Source: Clostridium sp. OS1-26 (GTDB lineage Bacteria > Bacillota > Clostridia > Clostridiales > Clostridiaceae). From it: DNA of 64,000 bases. Shown here piece after piece: positions 9,445-19,567 of this stretch. A model generated the notes under the pieces. That model had not been told where the DNA came from, made no database searches, and saw nothing but the letters and a program-made list of their open reading frames with translations. Made by a program: the position numbers and the translations under genes. The DNA lies in the NCBI RefSeq assembly GCF_030915445.1, contig NZ_CP133264.1, forward strand, positions 62,001 through 126,000, in the 5' to 3' direction. Position 1 is the stretch's first letter. Every line of letters starts with the position of its first letter.

Positions 9445-10743
9445 CTACTTCATTCGCACTGCTATTGAATTAGCGTGAGCTGTAAGCCCTTCTGTATCTG
9501 CAAGCTTAATTATCTTACCTCCAACATCAAATAATGCTTCTTTTGAGTAATACATAAAACTTGATTTTTTCACAAAATCATCTACTGAAAGTGGTGAGAA
9601 AAATCTTGCTGTTCCACTTGTTGGCAGAACGTGATTTGGTCCTGCTATATAGTCTCCTAATGGTTCTGGCGAATAAGATCCTAAAAATATAGATCCCGCA
9701 TTTTTTATTTCTCCCAAAACTAAAAATGGATTTTCAACACAGACTTCTAAGTGCTCTGGTGCAATTTTGTTTGACATATCAATTGCTTCTTTTAGATTAT
9801 CTACTACTATAGTTACTCCGTAGTTTTTAAGAGAATCTAAAATAATATCTTTTCTGCTTAGATTTTCTACCTGTAGCGCTAATTCTTCTTTTACTTTTTC
9901 CGCCAATTCTAAAGATGTAGTAACTAGTATTGATGACGCTAATCTATCATGTTCTGCCTGTGACATTAAGTCTGCTGCTATATATTTTGCATTTCCACTT
10001 TCATCTGCTATAATTAGAATTTCGCTAGGACCTGCTATCATATCTATATCCACATAACCATAGACACTCTTTTTTGCCATAGCCACGTAAATATTTCCTG
10101 GTCCAACTATTTTATCTACCTTATCAATACTCTCTGTTCCAAAAGCAAGCGCCCCTACTGCTTGTGCTCCTCCTACCTTGTAAATCTCATTGACTCCAGC
10201 TACGTCTGCTGCTACAAGTATATTAGGATCAATGCTTCCATCCTTTGAAGGAGGGGTTACCATAACTATATTTTTAACACCTGCTACCTTAGCTGGAATA
10301 GCATTCATAAGCACCGATGATGGATAAGATGCAGTTCCACCTGGAACATAAATTCCTACATTCTCTAAAGGACTTATATTCTGCCCAAGCATAACTCCCT
10401 TTTCTTTAGTAATCATCCAAGAATTTCTTTTTTGCTTCTCGTGGAAGAATTCTATATTCTGAGAAGCTAACTTAATAGCATCCAGGAATTCCTTATCAAC
10501 TACTTTATACGCCTTCTTAATTTCTTCTTTGCTTACTAAAATGTTATTTTTATTTACATTCTCGCTATCAAATTTATTTGTGTATTTTATTAAAGCTTCA
10601 TCTCCATTTTCTTTTATGTCATCTAATATATTTTTAACTGTATTTGTTACATCTTGTTGTACACTTTCTTCCCTATCCTTAAGCTTATCTAGATATCTTT
10701 TACCTTCTTCAGTATTTCCATATACCACATTTATAATGTCCAT
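9445..10743 (-). CDS. hisD: Histidinol dehydrogenase
   Basis: Predicted 432 aa. It oxidises L-histidinol to histidine with two NAD+, the last step of the pathway. Motifs seen are [48 protein letters not shown] and the zinc-site region QAEHD, with APEHLE and [14 protein letters not shown] near the C-terminus. Length is normal for the family. Confidence 0.96.
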   Translation of the reverse strand: MDIINVVYGNTEEGKRYLDKLKDREESVQQDVTNTVKNILDDIKENGDEALIKYTNKFDSENVNKNNILVSKEEIKKAYKVVDKEFLDAIKLASQNIEFFHEKQKRNSWMITKEKGVMLGQNISPLENVGIYVPGGTASYPSSVLMNAIPAKVAGVKNIVMVTPPSKDGSIDPNILVAADVAGVNEIYKVGGAQAVGALAFGTESIDKVDKIVGPGNIYVAMAKKSVYGYVDIDMIAGPSEILIIADESGNAKYIAADLMSQAEHDRLASSILVTTSLELAEKVKEELALQVENLSRKDIILDSLKNYGVTIVVDNLKEAIDMSNKIAPEHLEVCVENPFLVLGEIKNAGSIFLGSYSPEPLGDYIAGPNHVLPTSGTARFFSPLSVDDFVKKSSFMYYSKEALFDVGGKIIKLADTEGLTAHANSIAVRMK

Positions 10744-10796
10744 AACTTAACCTCCAATTACAGCGATAGTTTGTCATTCTTCTCCCTTAGAAATTT

Positions 10797-11465
10797 CTAT
10801 GCATTACTTGCTAATAAAACGTCTCTTGAACTTACCTCTCTATGAACTTTTTCAATTATTTCCTCTATCTCATCCTTTTTCATCTTCATGCTAGCCATAT
10901 TTACTACCATTCTTGCACTTATGCTGCATATATCTTCGTAAACTTCAAGACCGTTTTCCTTTAGAGTATTCCCTGTTTCAACAATGTCCACTATGGCATC
11001 CGATAAACCTAATATAGGAGTAAGTTCTACTGATCCTTCTATTTTTATAATTTCAACATCCTGTCCTATTTTTCTAAAATATTCTCTTGCCACATTTGGA
11101 TACTTAGTTGCAATCTTTTTTCTGTTATATCCTTCATAAAAGTTTGAGTTTTTTGGTCCAGCCACTGTAAATTTGCAGCAACCAAATTTTAGATCTAAGA
11201 CTTCATAAAAATTTTTATTCTGCTCTAATAGAGTATCTTTTCCGACAATACCTATATCAACTACTCCATGTTCAACGTAAGTTAGCACATCTGGTGCTTT
11301 TACAAGTACAAAGTCTATATTATAACGTTCATCATGAAATATAAGCTTTCTTCCTTTATTTTTAAGTTGGCTACAGTCAATTCCTGCTGATTCAAATATA
11401 TCTATAGCACCTTCTTCAATTCTTCCTTTAGTAAGGGCTATTCTAACTGTGTTTTTATTTTCCAT
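10797..11465 (-). CDS. hisG: ATP phosphoribosyltransferase, short catalytic subunit
   Basis: Predicted 222 aa, the short HisGS form that lacks the C-terminal regulatory domain. It joins ATP and PRPP in the first committed step. Features include RIALTKGRIEEGA at the N-terminus, VDIGIVGKDTLLE and DAIVDIVETGNTLKENGL, the PRPP-binding loop. The short form needs HisZ for activity and histidine feedback, and hisZ lies directly upstream. Confidence 0.95.
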   Translation of the reverse strand: MENKNTVRIALTKGRIEEGAIDIFESAGIDCSQLKNKGRKLIFHDERYNIDFVLVKAPDVLTYVEHGVVDIGIVGKDTLLEQNKNFYEVLDLKFGCCKFTVAGPKNSNFYEGYNRKKIATKYPNVAREYFRKIGQDVEIIKIEGSVELTPILGLSDAIVDIVETGNTLKENGLEVYEDICSISARMVVNMASMKMKKDEIEEIIEKVHREVSSRDVLLASNA

Positions 11466-11496
11466 ATTAAAACTCCTTATCCTGATTAAAATAAAT

Positions 11497-12669
11497 TTAC
11501 ACTATTATGACCTTATTTATTCCTTTTTCTTTTGCATACTTCATAGCCTCTTCCTTAGACCCTAAAAGACTGAGTTCGGCAATTATATTTTTTTCTCTTA
11601 ACTCCTCAGCTTTTTTATAAGCTTCCTTAAAAGATTCATCTTTATAATAAATTAATACTCTCTCTCTAGTTTCTACTTGATTTGCATTTTCAAGAGCTCT
11701 AATTACACTGTCCACATCTAATGCAAAACCTGTAGCTGGCTGATCCTCACCAAATTGGCGGATTAAGTTATCATATCTTCCTCCGCTCAGTATGTTTCCA
11801 CCTACTCCGTGAGTATATCCTCTAAAAATTATTCCAGTGTAATAATCCAAATGCTGCACCATTCCCAAATCTACTGATAAGTAATCTTTAAATCCTGCAC
11901 TTTTAATTATGCTGTAAACTTTTCTTATGCTCTCAATAGATTTAAGTACTTTAGGATTATCTGTTAGCTCTTCTGCTTTGTCCAAAATTTTAATATCTCC
12001 AAATAATCTTGGTAGTTCCTTCAGCATACGTAGTGTACTCTTATTTATTACATCTTTTTTATCTTCTAAAAGCTCCGACAGAGCTGTGAAATTTTTATTT
12101 TCTATATATTTTCTTAATCTTTCTTTATCTTCATCACTTATATTTATTTCTTCAATTACTGCTTTAAAAAATTCCGCTTGCCCGAGCTCTATTTTAAAGT
12201 CCTTAAGCCCGCATTTAATCAATGCCGTAATTCCCATTATTATAGCCTCGGCATCTGCTATAAGACTTTTAACCCCTATTATCTCAATACCGGATTGAGT
12301 AATTTCACTATTTTTACCATTTAAACTTTCATTAACTCTGTATATATTTGATGTATAACATAATTTTAATGGATGAGGTGCCTCTCTTAATTTAGTAGCT
12401 GCAATTCTTGCTATTGGTGTAGTCATATCTGGCCTTAACACTAATATCCTCCCTTGATTATCAAATAGCTTATACATTTTTTCTTGAGGCAATGTAGCAT
12501 TTTCACCATTGAATACATCATAGAACTCAAGGGTTGGTGACACTACTTCTAAGAATCCACTATTCATATAGGTTTTTCTTAATATATTTTCAAGTTCTAT
12601 TTTTTTTGTACACTCTTCAAATAAAGTATCCTTTGTCCCCTCCGGTATATATCTTCTCCACTTAACCAT
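11497..12669 (-). CDS. hisZ: ATP phosphoribosyltransferase regulatory subunit (HisRS-like)
   Basis: Predicted about 390 aa paralogue of histidyl-tRNA synthetase. Class II motif 2 appears around FDNQGRILVLRPDMTTPIAR, and motif 3-like GGRYDNL is present, but the anticodon-binding domain is reduced, as in HisZ. It forms a hetero-octamer with the short HisG and senses histidine. It is the first gene of the minus-strand his operon. Start choice is uncertain: ATG at 12678 lies too close to the GGGG site, so ATG at 12669 (MVKWRRYIPEG) is preferred. Confidence 0.9.
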   Translation of the reverse strand: MVKWRRYIPEGTKDTLFEECTKKIELENILRKTYMNSGFLEVVSPTLEFYDVFNGENATLPQEKMYKLFDNQGRILVLRPDMTTPIARIAATKLREAPHPLKLCYTSNIYRVNESLNGKNSEITQSGIEIIGVKSLIADAEAIIMGITALIKCGLKDFKIELGQAEFFKAVIEEINISDEDKERLRKYIENKNFTALSELLEDKKDVINKSTLRMLKELPRLFGDIKILDKAEELTDNPKVLKSIESIRKVYSIIKSAGFKDYLSVDLGMVQHLDYYTGIIFRGYTHGVGGNILSGGRYDNLIRQFGEDQPATGFALDVDSVIRALENANQVETRERVLIYYKDESFKEAYKKAEELREKNIIAELSLLGSKEEAMKYAKEKGINKVIIV

Positions 12670-13126
12670 CACATTCATTTCCCCATTTCATCACGTTACC
12701 AATTTATCATGGTAAAGCACTAATTCGTCATAGTAATATACTAACAGTTTATTTCTATAATTTCAATAGGATATCCAAAATATTAATAATTTTTCTATGA
12801 TTAAAATGAAACTACTTTTCCTTTCGTCGAATGAGTACTCGTTGAGTAAGCGATCATCATAAAATCAGCACATCTGTGTAAGCGACCATCTCAAAATCAT
12901 AGATTTTGGATGCCTGCTTAAGATTTGGGATATCTACTTAAGATTTTGGATGCCTGCTTAATTGACTTTTTATTTTATAGACTTTTAATCTTATATTTGG
13001 TATGTTTAAATTATTAAAAATTACTATATGCTCTATAATTTATAAGAATGTAGAATCCTAACCCAGAAAGTTAGTTTTCAGCTTTATATCCTGTATTTTA
13101 TATTAGAATAAAAGGAGTAGTTATTA
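12670..13126. promoter_or_regulatory. Divergent intergenic region between hisZ and the TyrR-like regulator
   Basis: About 450 bases hold the his operon promoter and the promoter of the sigma-54 activator, plus the 20-base repeat cluster at 12841-12960. No T-box signature (AGGGTGGTACCGCG-like) was found on the minus strand, so his regulation is not by a recognisable T-box. Confidence 0.5.
12841..12960. repeat. Cluster of about 20-base direct and inverted repeats
   Basis: Three adjacent direct units occupy 12901-12960. The first and third are identical (AGATTTTGGATGCCTGCTTA); the middle is AGATTTGGGATATCTACTTA. Two degenerate copies of the reverse complement (TAAGCGATCATCATAAAATC, TAAGCGACCATCTCAAAATC) lie just upstream at about 12847-12897, so the cluster can fold into alternative hairpins. 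A single left-right pair of the same family lies at 42263-42304. There are no spacers, so this is not a CRISPR array. Confidence 0.75.
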
Positions 13127-14698
13127 ATGAAAAATTATCTAAGGCTTAAAATAACAGCAAAAGACCGAGTTGGCATAGTGCTGGATATTTTAAAAAAGCA
13201 TTATGAGAATAATATAAATATACACTCTCTAGAAGTTTTTCCCGGCAAAGCATACATAAAAATTGAAATTTTAAAAACTGAAAACAAACTGAATTTAATT
13301 AACAGCATACTTTCTTTAGGTGAAGTATTTGAAGTTCAGGATGTAGAGTTGCTTCCTTATGAGAGAAATGAGCGAAGATTACTTGCTATGATAGACGCTG
13401 TACAGGATGGTATTATGGCCATAAACCAGAACGAAGAAATTGAACTTTTCAACAAGTACTGTGAGAACATATTTCACATAGATAAAGAAAGTGTTCTTGG
13501 AAAAAATGTCGGTGAATTTTTAGGCTTTGAAGCACCTATGATTAAGCTTTTAAAAACTGGAGAAAATTATGACAACACTGAGGTACATATAAAAAATAAG
13601 AATGGTCATATTCATTATATTACCACAGGACGTCCTATAAAAGATGATAAAGGAAAAACTATAGGTGCAGTTGCTTCTCTTAAGGATATAAATGAAGCAA
13701 TAGAATTATCTAATGCTATTACATCAAAAGAAGAAATAGCTTTTAAAGATATTATTGGAAATAGTTTTTCAATTTTAAAAGTAAAAAAAATATGCTCTGC
13801 TGTGGCTAAAAGTAATTCTACTATACTACTTCGAGGCGAAAGTGGTACAGGCAAAGAACTTTTTGCAAAAGCTATCCATAATTTGAGTTCAAGAACTGAT
13901 AGAAACTTTGTTGCTATAAATTGTGCTGCCCTTCCTGATAATCTTATAGAAAGCGAACTTTTCGGATACACAAAAGGAAGCTTTACCGGTGCAAAGGAAG
14001 AGGGAAAAGATGGTCTTTTTAAAATAGCAGATAAGGGAACTATATTCCTAGATGAGATAGGTGAACTTTCTCTTTCCCTTCAAGCAAAACTTTTAAGAGT
14101 ACTTCAAGAAGGAACCATAAGAAAGATAGGAAGTGTGTTAGAGGAAAAGATAAATGTAAGAGTAATAGCTGCTACAAACAGAAATCTGGAATCTATGATT
14201 AAAGATGGAACTTTTAGAGAAGATTTGTACTACAGACTTAATGTAATACCTATATTTATACCTCCTCTTAGAGATAGAATTGAAGATATCCCTATGTTAG
14301 TTACTTTTTTTATAAATAAATTAAATAAACAGCTGGATAAAAACATAAAAGGTGCTGAAACTGAATTTATCGAGAAACTAGTAAAATATCAATGGCCTGG
14401 AAACGTAAGAGAATTGAGAAATGTTGTAGAGAGAGCAATGAACTTATGTTATAGTAATCTACTTAATGAAGATAACTTAATTTTAGATTTAGAAAAAAAT
14501 ACAAATTATATAAATGAAGAAAAAAGAGATGATTTTAGTTTTACTCTCAAAGAAGTGGTAGAAATCGCTGAAAAGAAAGCACTGTTATCAGCAATAAAAA
14601 AACATTCTAGCTTCAGAAAAGCTGCAAAAACTTTAGGTATATCTCATACAACTATAATGAATAAAATAAAAAAATATAATATAGAGTGTAAAGAATAA
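13127..14698 (+). CDS. Sigma-54-dependent activator with ACT-PAS-AAA+-HTH domains (TyrR-like)
   Basis: Predicted 523 aa. An ACT-like N-terminus (about residues 1-75) suggests sensing of an amino acid. A PAS domain follows (about 85-190). The AAA+ domain has Walker A GESGTGKE, the sigma-54-contact GAFTGA variant as GSFTGAKE, Walker [12 protein letters not shown] and an arginine-finger region. The C-terminus is a Fis-type helix-turn-helix ([22 protein letters not shown]). The next gene, methionine gamma-lyase, is 150 bases downstream behind a near-consensus -24/-12 promoter and is its probable target; methionine or another catabolised amino acid is a plausible effector. The GSFTGA substitution occurs in many working activators. 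Confidence 0.88.
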   Translation: MKNYLRLKITAKDRVGIVLDILKKHYENNINIHSLEVFPGKAYIKIEILKTENKLNLINSILSLGEVFEVQDVELLPYERNERRLLAMIDAVQDGIMAINQNEEIELFNKYCENIFHIDKESVLGKNVGEFLGFEAPMIKLLKTGENYDNTEVHIKNKNGHIHYITTGRPIKDDKGKTIGAVASLKDINEAIELSNAITSKEEIAFKDIIGNSFSILKVKKICSAVAKSNSTILLRGESGTGKELFAKAIHNLSSRTDRNFVAINCAALPDNLIESELFGYTKGSFTGAKEEGKDGLFKIADKGTIFLDEIGELSLSLQAKLLRVLQEGTIRKIGSVLEEKINVRVIAATNRNLESMIKDGTFREDLYYRLNVIPIFIPPLRDRIEDIPMLVTFFINKLNKQLDKNIKGAETEFIEKLVKYQWPGNVRELRNVVERAMNLCYSNLLNEDNLILDLEKNTNYINEEKRDDFSFTLKEVVEIAEKKALLSAIKKHSSFRKAAKTLGISHTTIMNKIKKYNIECKE

Positions 14699-14707
14699 TT
14701 TACATAC

Positions 14708-14756
14708 GTAAAGAAAAGTTGCCACAATTTAATATTGAATGGCAACTTTTCTTTAC
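14708..14756 (+). terminator. Perfect 17-bp hairpin after the TyrR-like gene
   Basis: Arms GTAAAGAAAAGTTGCCA (14708-14724) and TGGCAACTTTTCTTTAC (14740-14756) are exact inverted repeats, with a T-rich right arm. It is probably the terminator of the regulator gene. It lies about 30 bases upstream of the sigma-54 promoter, so a role as enhancer site is possible but unproven. Confidence 0.6.
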
Positions 14757-14785
14757 ACATTGACACAAATAGCCCCTTAAACGAT

Positions 14786-14801
14786 TGGCATGGGTTTTGC
14801 T
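14786..14801 (+). promoter_or_regulatory. Sigma-54 (-24/-12) promoter of the methionine gamma-lyase gene
   Basis: TGGCATGGGTTTTGCT matches the consensus TGGCAYG-N4-TTGCW. It lies 50 bases before the lyase start and downstream of a sigma-54 activator gene. Confidence 0.85.
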
Positions 14802-14850
14802 TTATATATAATCAAAATTATATTTTATAGAAATAAGGGGGATAAATCTC

Positions 14851-16053
14851 ATGGAAAATATAAAGGAAATGGGTTTTGACACAAGAGCAATACATGGAGG
14901 ACATATTGGGGATAAGCAATTTGGTTCTTTAGCTACTCCTATATATCAAACATCAACCTTCATATTTGATTCAGCAGAACAAGGCGGAAACAGATTTGCT
15001 GGACAAGAAAACGGATACATATACACAAGATTAGGAAATCCAACTTGCACAGAAGTTGAAGAAAAATTAGCTCTACTTGAAGGCGGAGAAGCTGCAGTAG
15101 CTACAGGATCAGGCATGGGTGCTATTTCATCTGCTCTTTGGACTGCATTAAAAGCTGGAGATCATGTAGTTGCATCCGACACTTTATATGGTTGCACTTT
15201 TGCTCTTTTAAATCATGGTCTTACAAGATTTGGCATTGATGTAACTTTTGTAAATGCATCAAATCTTGAAGAAGTAAGAGAAGCATTAAGACCAAACACA
15301 AAAGTAGTTTATCTTGAAAGTCCTGCAAACCCAACATTAAAAATTAATGATATTAGACAAATATCTGACATTGCTCACAAAAATGACAGTGATTGTCTTG
15401 TATTTGTTGATAACACATTCTGTACTCCATGTCTTCAAAGACCATTAGAGTTAGGTGCGGACGTTGTAGTTCACTCTGCTACTAAATACTTAAACGGTCA
15501 TGGAGATGTTATAGCAGGATTTGTTGTTGGTAAACAAGACTTTATAAACCAAGTTAGATTCTTTGGATTAAAGGACATGACAGGTGCTGTACTTAGTCCA
15601 TTTGATGCTTACCTTATCATAAGAGGTATGAAAACTTTACCTATAAGAATGGAAAGACATTGTAAAAATGCTATGGAAGTTGCTAAATTCTTAGAAGCAC
15701 ATCCTGCAGTAGATAAAGTTTATTATCCTGGACTAGAAAGCTTTGAAGATTATGAGCTTGCAAAGAAACAAATGAGCCATCCAGGAGCTATGATTTCCTT
15801 TGAATTAAAAGGAGGAGTTGAAGAAGGAAAAACTGTTATGAATAATGTTAAACTTTCAATTCTTGCAGTAAGTTTAGGCGATGCTGAAACACTTATTCAA
15901 CACCCAGCTTCTATGACTCACTCACCATATACAGCAGAAGAGAGACATGCTGCTGGTATTAGCGATGGTTTAGTTAGACTATCCGTTGGTCTTGAAAATG
16001 TTGAAGACATAATAGCAGATTTAAAACAAGCTCTTGACTTAATAGTAAAATAG
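14851..16053 (+). CDS. megL: Methionine gamma-lyase (Cys/Met metabolism PLP enzyme)
   Basis: Predicted 400 aa. It cleaves methionine to methanethiol, ammonia and 2-oxobutyrate in the cytoplasm. Visible: the PLP-lysine motif [12 protein letters not shown], substrate region [17 protein letters not shown], and [11 protein letters not shown] with the cysteine that marks methionine gamma-lyases rather than cystathionine enzymes. The start has an AAGGGGG site. The gene has a sigma-54 promoter, is preceded by a TyrR-like activator and is followed by its own terminator, so it is a one-gene regulated catabolic unit. 2-oxobutyrate could then be fermented to propionate or propanol. Cystathionine gamma-synthase/lyase is the alternative. 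Confidence 0.88.
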   Translation: MENIKEMGFDTRAIHGGHIGDKQFGSLATPIYQTSTFIFDSAEQGGNRFAGQENGYIYTRLGNPTCTEVEEKLALLEGGEAAVATGSGMGAISSALWTALKAGDHVVASDTLYGCTFALLNHGLTRFGIDVTFVNASNLEEVREALRPNTKVVYLESPANPTLKINDIRQISDIAHKNDSDCLVFVDNTFCTPCLQRPLELGADVVVHSATKYLNGHGDVIAGFVVGKQDFINQVRFFGLKDMTGAVLSPFDAYLIIRGMKTLPIRMERHCKNAMEVAKFLEAHPAVDKVYYPGLESFEDYELAKKQMSHPGAMISFELKGGVEEGKTVMNNVKLSILAVSLGDAETLIQHPASMTHSPYTAEERHAAGISDGLVRLSVGLENVEDIIADLKQALDLIVK

Positions 16054-16062
16054 TTTGTAAAT

Positions 16063-16092
16063 AAAAAAGAATCACCAAGGTGATTCTTTTTT
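16063..16092 (+). terminator. Rho-independent terminator after megL, possibly bidirectional
   Basis: AAAAAAGAATCACC and GGTGATTCTTTTTT form a 14-bp stem with T-runs on both strands. It lies between the convergent megL and alcohol dehydrogenase genes. Confidence 0.88.
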
Positions 16093-16139
16093 ATTAATGA
16101 GATTTATTATATTATATATGCAAGCTTTTACTCTTTTTA

Positions 16140-17306
16140 TTAGAAATCTACTTTTTTACCGCTGTATGTGCATTCGAACACTTTCTTCATTTCTTCTACA
16201 GTTATTGGTCTTGGGTTTGACCCTGTACATGCATCTAAAATAGCATTCTTTGATATAAAGTCTAAGTTCGAATTAAAATCTTCTTCAGTTATTCCGTATT
16301 CTTTTAATGTTAGAGGTATATCTAACTTTCTGTTCATATCTTGTATCAAAGCTACTAATGAATCTGTTAATTCAGCATCAGTATTTCCAGCTAGTCCTAA
16401 AGTTTTAGCTATAGTAGCAAATCTTGATTCACAAGCTTTTCTATTGAATTGAATTACATATGGGAGGTATATAGCATTAGCACATCCATGTGGAATGTGG
16501 AATACAGCACCAGTTTTATGTGCCATACTATGAACTATTCCAAGTAAAGCATTTGAGAATGCCATTCCAGCTAGACATTGAGCTATATGCATTTCATCTC
16601 TTGCTTCCTTGTCTCCTTTATAGGAGTTTATTAAATGCTCATTTACCATAACTATAGCCTGCATAGCTAGAGGGTCAGAAACATGTGATCTTGCAGTTGC
16701 TACATAAGCTTCTATTGCATGAGTTATAGCATCCATTCCTGTGTGAGCTGTTAATTTAGGTGGCATTGTTTGAGCTAAAGCTGGATCTACTATAGCTATG
16801 TCAGGTGTTAAATTGAAATCAGCTAAAGGATATTTTATTTTAGCTTTGTAATCAGTTATTACTGAAAATGCTGTAACTTCTGTAGCAGTTCCACTAGTTG
16901 ATGCTATAGCAACAAATTTAGCCTTTTGTCTTAATTCTGGTATTCCAAATGGAATAACTGCCTTTTCAAAAGTAAAATCTGGGTATTCGTAGAATATCCA
17001 CATTGCCTTAGCAGCATCTATTGGTGATCCACCGCCTACAGCTATAATCCAATCTGGGCCAAATTCTCTCATCACTTTAGCCCCATTCATAACTGTTTCA
17101 ACTGATGGGTCTGGCTCAACACCTTCTATTAACTTTATTTCCATACCAGTTTCTTTTAAATAATTTTCAATCTTTCCTAAGAAGCCAAATTTTTTCATTG
17201 AGCCTCCACCAACAACTATAATAGCCTTCTTACCTTTTAATGATTTTAATACCTCTAAAGAATTTTCTCCGAAATAAATATCTCTTGGAAGTGTAAATCT
17301 TTGCAT
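16140..17306 (-). CDS. Iron-containing alcohol dehydrogenase (group III)
   Basis: Predicted 388 aa. Nucleotide binding is seen in VVGGGSMKKFG and GGGSPIDAAKAMW. The iron ligands lie in GMDAITHAIEAY and in HSMAHKTGAVFHIPHGCANA. It probably reduces short-chain aldehydes to alcohols, for example butanal or propanal, with NAD(P)H. The ATG at 17306 follows a TTAGGGGG site. The longer reading frame beginning at 17357 would need an mRNA start upstream of the -12 element, so it is rejected. Its sigma-54 promoter and paired operators adjoin an AcoR-type activator gene. Confidence 0.9.
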   Translation of the reverse strand: MQRFTLPRDIYFGENSLEVLKSLKGKKAIIVVGGGSMKKFGFLGKIENYLKETGMEIKLIEGVEPDPSVETVMNGAKVMREFGPDWIIAVGGGSPIDAAKAMWIFYEYPDFTFEKAVIPFGIPELRQKAKFVAIASTSGTATEVTAFSVITDYKAKIKYPLADFNLTPDIAIVDPALAQTMPPKLTAHTGMDAITHAIEAYVATARSHVSDPLAMQAIVMVNEHLINSYKGDKEARDEMHIAQCLAGMAFSNALLGIVHSMAHKTGAVFHIPHGCANAIYLPYVIQFNRKACESRFATIAKTLGLAGNTDAELTDSLVALIQDMNRKLDIPLTLKEYGITEEDFNSNLDFISKNAILDACTGSNPRPITVEEMKKVFECTYSGKKVDF

Positions 17307-17352
17307 CCCTATACCCCCTAATAATTTAAATTTTTCCTGTACCCATTTATAT

Positions 17353-17368
17353 AGCAAAATCTATGCCA
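17353..17368 (-). promoter_or_regulatory. Sigma-54 (-24/-12) promoter of the alcohol dehydrogenase gene
   Basis: Read on the minus strand, TGGCATAGATTTTGCT matches TGGCAYR-N4-TTGCW. It is 47 bases upstream of the dehydrogenase ATG. Confidence 0.88.
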
Positions 17369-17406
17369 AGTGCTTAAGCTTTATTTTGCGTATATAAATT
17401 ATGAGA

Positions 17407-17446
17407 AATCTCAAATTGAGATTTCTCATAATCTCAATTTGAGATT
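17407..17446 (-). promoter_or_regulatory. Two palindromic upstream activator sites for the sigma-54 activator
   Basis: AATCTCAAATTGAGATT (17407-17423) and AATCTCAATTTGAGATT (17430-17446) are near-identical 17-base dyads with centres 23 bases apart, about two helical turns. They lie 40-90 bases upstream of the -24 element of the alcohol dehydrogenase promoter, right after the end of the AcoR-like gene, as expected for enhancer sites of that activator. Confidence 0.75.
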
Positions 17447-17465
17447 TCAATGTTTTTTATAATAC

Positions 17466-19423
17466 TTAATAACTATTTATAGAGTATTTTTTAATTTTTC
17501 TATATATAGTGGCTCTACTTATATTGAGCATTTCGGCAGCCTTTATTAAATCTCCCTTTGCTTCTTTAATAGCCTTTCTTATGCTCGACTTTTCCATTTC
17601 TTCTATAGTCATAACCTCAGAATTTTTATCATCTATGGTTGCAACCTCTTCATCATTTACTAAAGAAAGTCGCTTCTTAATATTGATGTAATCATATAAA
17701 TACTCCTCTGTAATATTATTACTTTCACATAAATAATAAGAGCGTTCTACAACATTTCTCAACTGTCTTACATTACCAGGCCAACTATAGTTACTTATTA
17801 ATTCTAAATAGCGACTACTTAAAGCTTTGAAGCAGCTAGGGTTCTCACTGTTTAATCTATGAATAAAATAGTTAGCCAGTATTTCAATATCCTCTACTCT
17901 TTGCTTTAACGAAAGAGTCTTAATATTCATAACATTCACCCTGTAATATAAGTCTTCTCTAAAATTCTTATTTTTTATTTCCTCTATTAAGTCACGGTTT
18001 GTAGCAGCAATAATCCTAACATTTAGTCTTTTTTCATAAGTTCCACCAAGTCTTGTAATTTTATTGTTATCCAGGACTCTCAAAAGCTTGGACTGCATAT
18101 CTAAAGGCAACTCTCCTATTTCATCTAAGAAAATAGTTCCTCCATCAGCTAATTCGAACTTACCAGGATGTCCATCTTTAGCCGCTCCAGTAAAAGCTCC
18201 CTTTTCATATCCAAAGAGTTCACTTTCCATAAGTTCCTTAGGTAAAGATGCACAATTTACTGCTACAAAGGGACCATTTTTTCTAGTGCTATAGTTATGT
18301 ATTGATTGGGCAAATAATTCTTTTCCCGTACCACTAGGCCCTTCTATAAGTATGCTGCAGTTAGTTATAGCAGCTTTTTTGCAAATTCTATAGTCCTTTG
18401 CATATCTTTATTCTTAGTTACTATATCTTCAAAATTGTACTTAGCATTATATCCTGCCATAACATTTACTATCTTATGTAAATATCCCTCATCTTTAAAG
18501 GTTATGACTATGCCATTAGCTTTTTTATTAACTATAATAGGAAAGGCGTTCATGCTGCATTTAATTCTTCTGTTTTTTATATAAAGATTACAATCTAAGT
18601 TATAGTATACATTCTCAATATTTAATATTTTCTTTATAAAATCCATATCTTTAGTTAACGAATTAATATCAGTACTTAAAATTTCCTGTTCAGATATTCC
18701 CAGTATTTTTGATGCCATTTTATTGGTTCTTTTAATTTTCAAATCTTCATCTAGTACAAGCATTCCTTCAGAAATAGAATTAAATATTACATTTAGAAGC
18801 TTATTAGATTCTTGTAGAGCAAAATGCTTTTCAATTAAGCGGGCTCCCGAAGCTACAATTCCTGTAGTATGTGAATGTGCTTCAGAATAGTTTCCAGACA
18901 TATTTATGCACCCTATAATTTTATTTTCTTCATCATGTATAGTTGCAGCAGAACAAGTAAGGCAGTGATTTTTTGAACAGTAATGTTCCGCTCCTATTAT
19001 CTGAACGGGCTTATCTAAACAAAGAGCAGTTCCAATAGCATTAGTTCCTGCAGATTTTTCAGACCAATTAGCCCCTACCACAAGATTTAATTCCTTTGAC
19101 CTTTTAAACTCATGATTACCTATAGCATCTATAATATAACCATTCTTATCTGAAAGTACTATTACAAAACCTGACCCAGCGACTATATCATATAAACCTT
19201 CCATTATAGGATGTGCTACCTGTATTAACTGAGCATTTTCCTTTATTATGAAGTTCATTTCCCATTCTGATAACTTTTCTACATGTTTTTTAAAAGGATT
19301 AACTTTAAGCTTCCTACATCTCATCCAGGATTCTCTTATTATAGAATCTAAATTTTCATCTAATCTATCACTTTTAATACAATCTTCCCAATATCCTCTT
19401 ATATACGGTAAATTTATTCTCAC
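17466..19423 (-). pseudogene. Sigma-54-dependent activator (AcoR-like, GAF-PAS-AAA+-HTH), frame broken at A-AAA-AAG
   Basis: Two reading frames together make one normal activator of about 650 aa. The first (18365-19423, GTG start after AGAGGTG) has a GAF-like sensor with Cys-rich CSKNHCLTCS and a PAS domain. The second (17466-18230 plus upstream codons) has the AAA+ core [17 protein letters not shown] and a Fis-type helix-turn-helix (LIKAAEMLNISRATIYRKIKKY). The break is at 18374-18380: the gene reads GCA-AAA-AAG where GCA-AAA-AAA-GCT is expected, one A short. A -1 shift on this heptamer restores AITNCSILIEGPSGTGKE, the Walker A region. It may be a sequencing error, a real mutation or recoding. 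Confidence 0.85.
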
Positions 19424-19519
19424 AAAATCACCTCTAATCTAAATAGTTACCTTAATACAATTTTAACCTATATTAGTAATAATAGCATATAATTTACAAA
19501 AATATCAATGCGACAAAAA

Positions 19520-19543
19520 GCATATATTGTAAACAATATATGC
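19520..19543 (-). terminator. Rho-independent terminator of the argB-argD operon
   Basis: An 11-bp perfect stem (GCATATATTGT and its complement) with a two-base loop, followed on the minus strand by TTTTTG, lies just past the argD stop. Confidence 0.75.
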
Positions 19544-19567
19544 CCTGTAACATATTAATCATGTGCT

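Noticed and set aside
12901..12960. Tandem 20-base repeats as a CRISPR array
   Set aside because: The units are contiguous, with no spacers and no cas genes.
17396..17450. Palindromes after the AcoR-like gene as a simple terminator
   Set aside because: Two near-identical 17-base dyads at helical spacing and upstream of a -24/-12 promoter fit activator sites better; no T-run directly follows on the minus strand.
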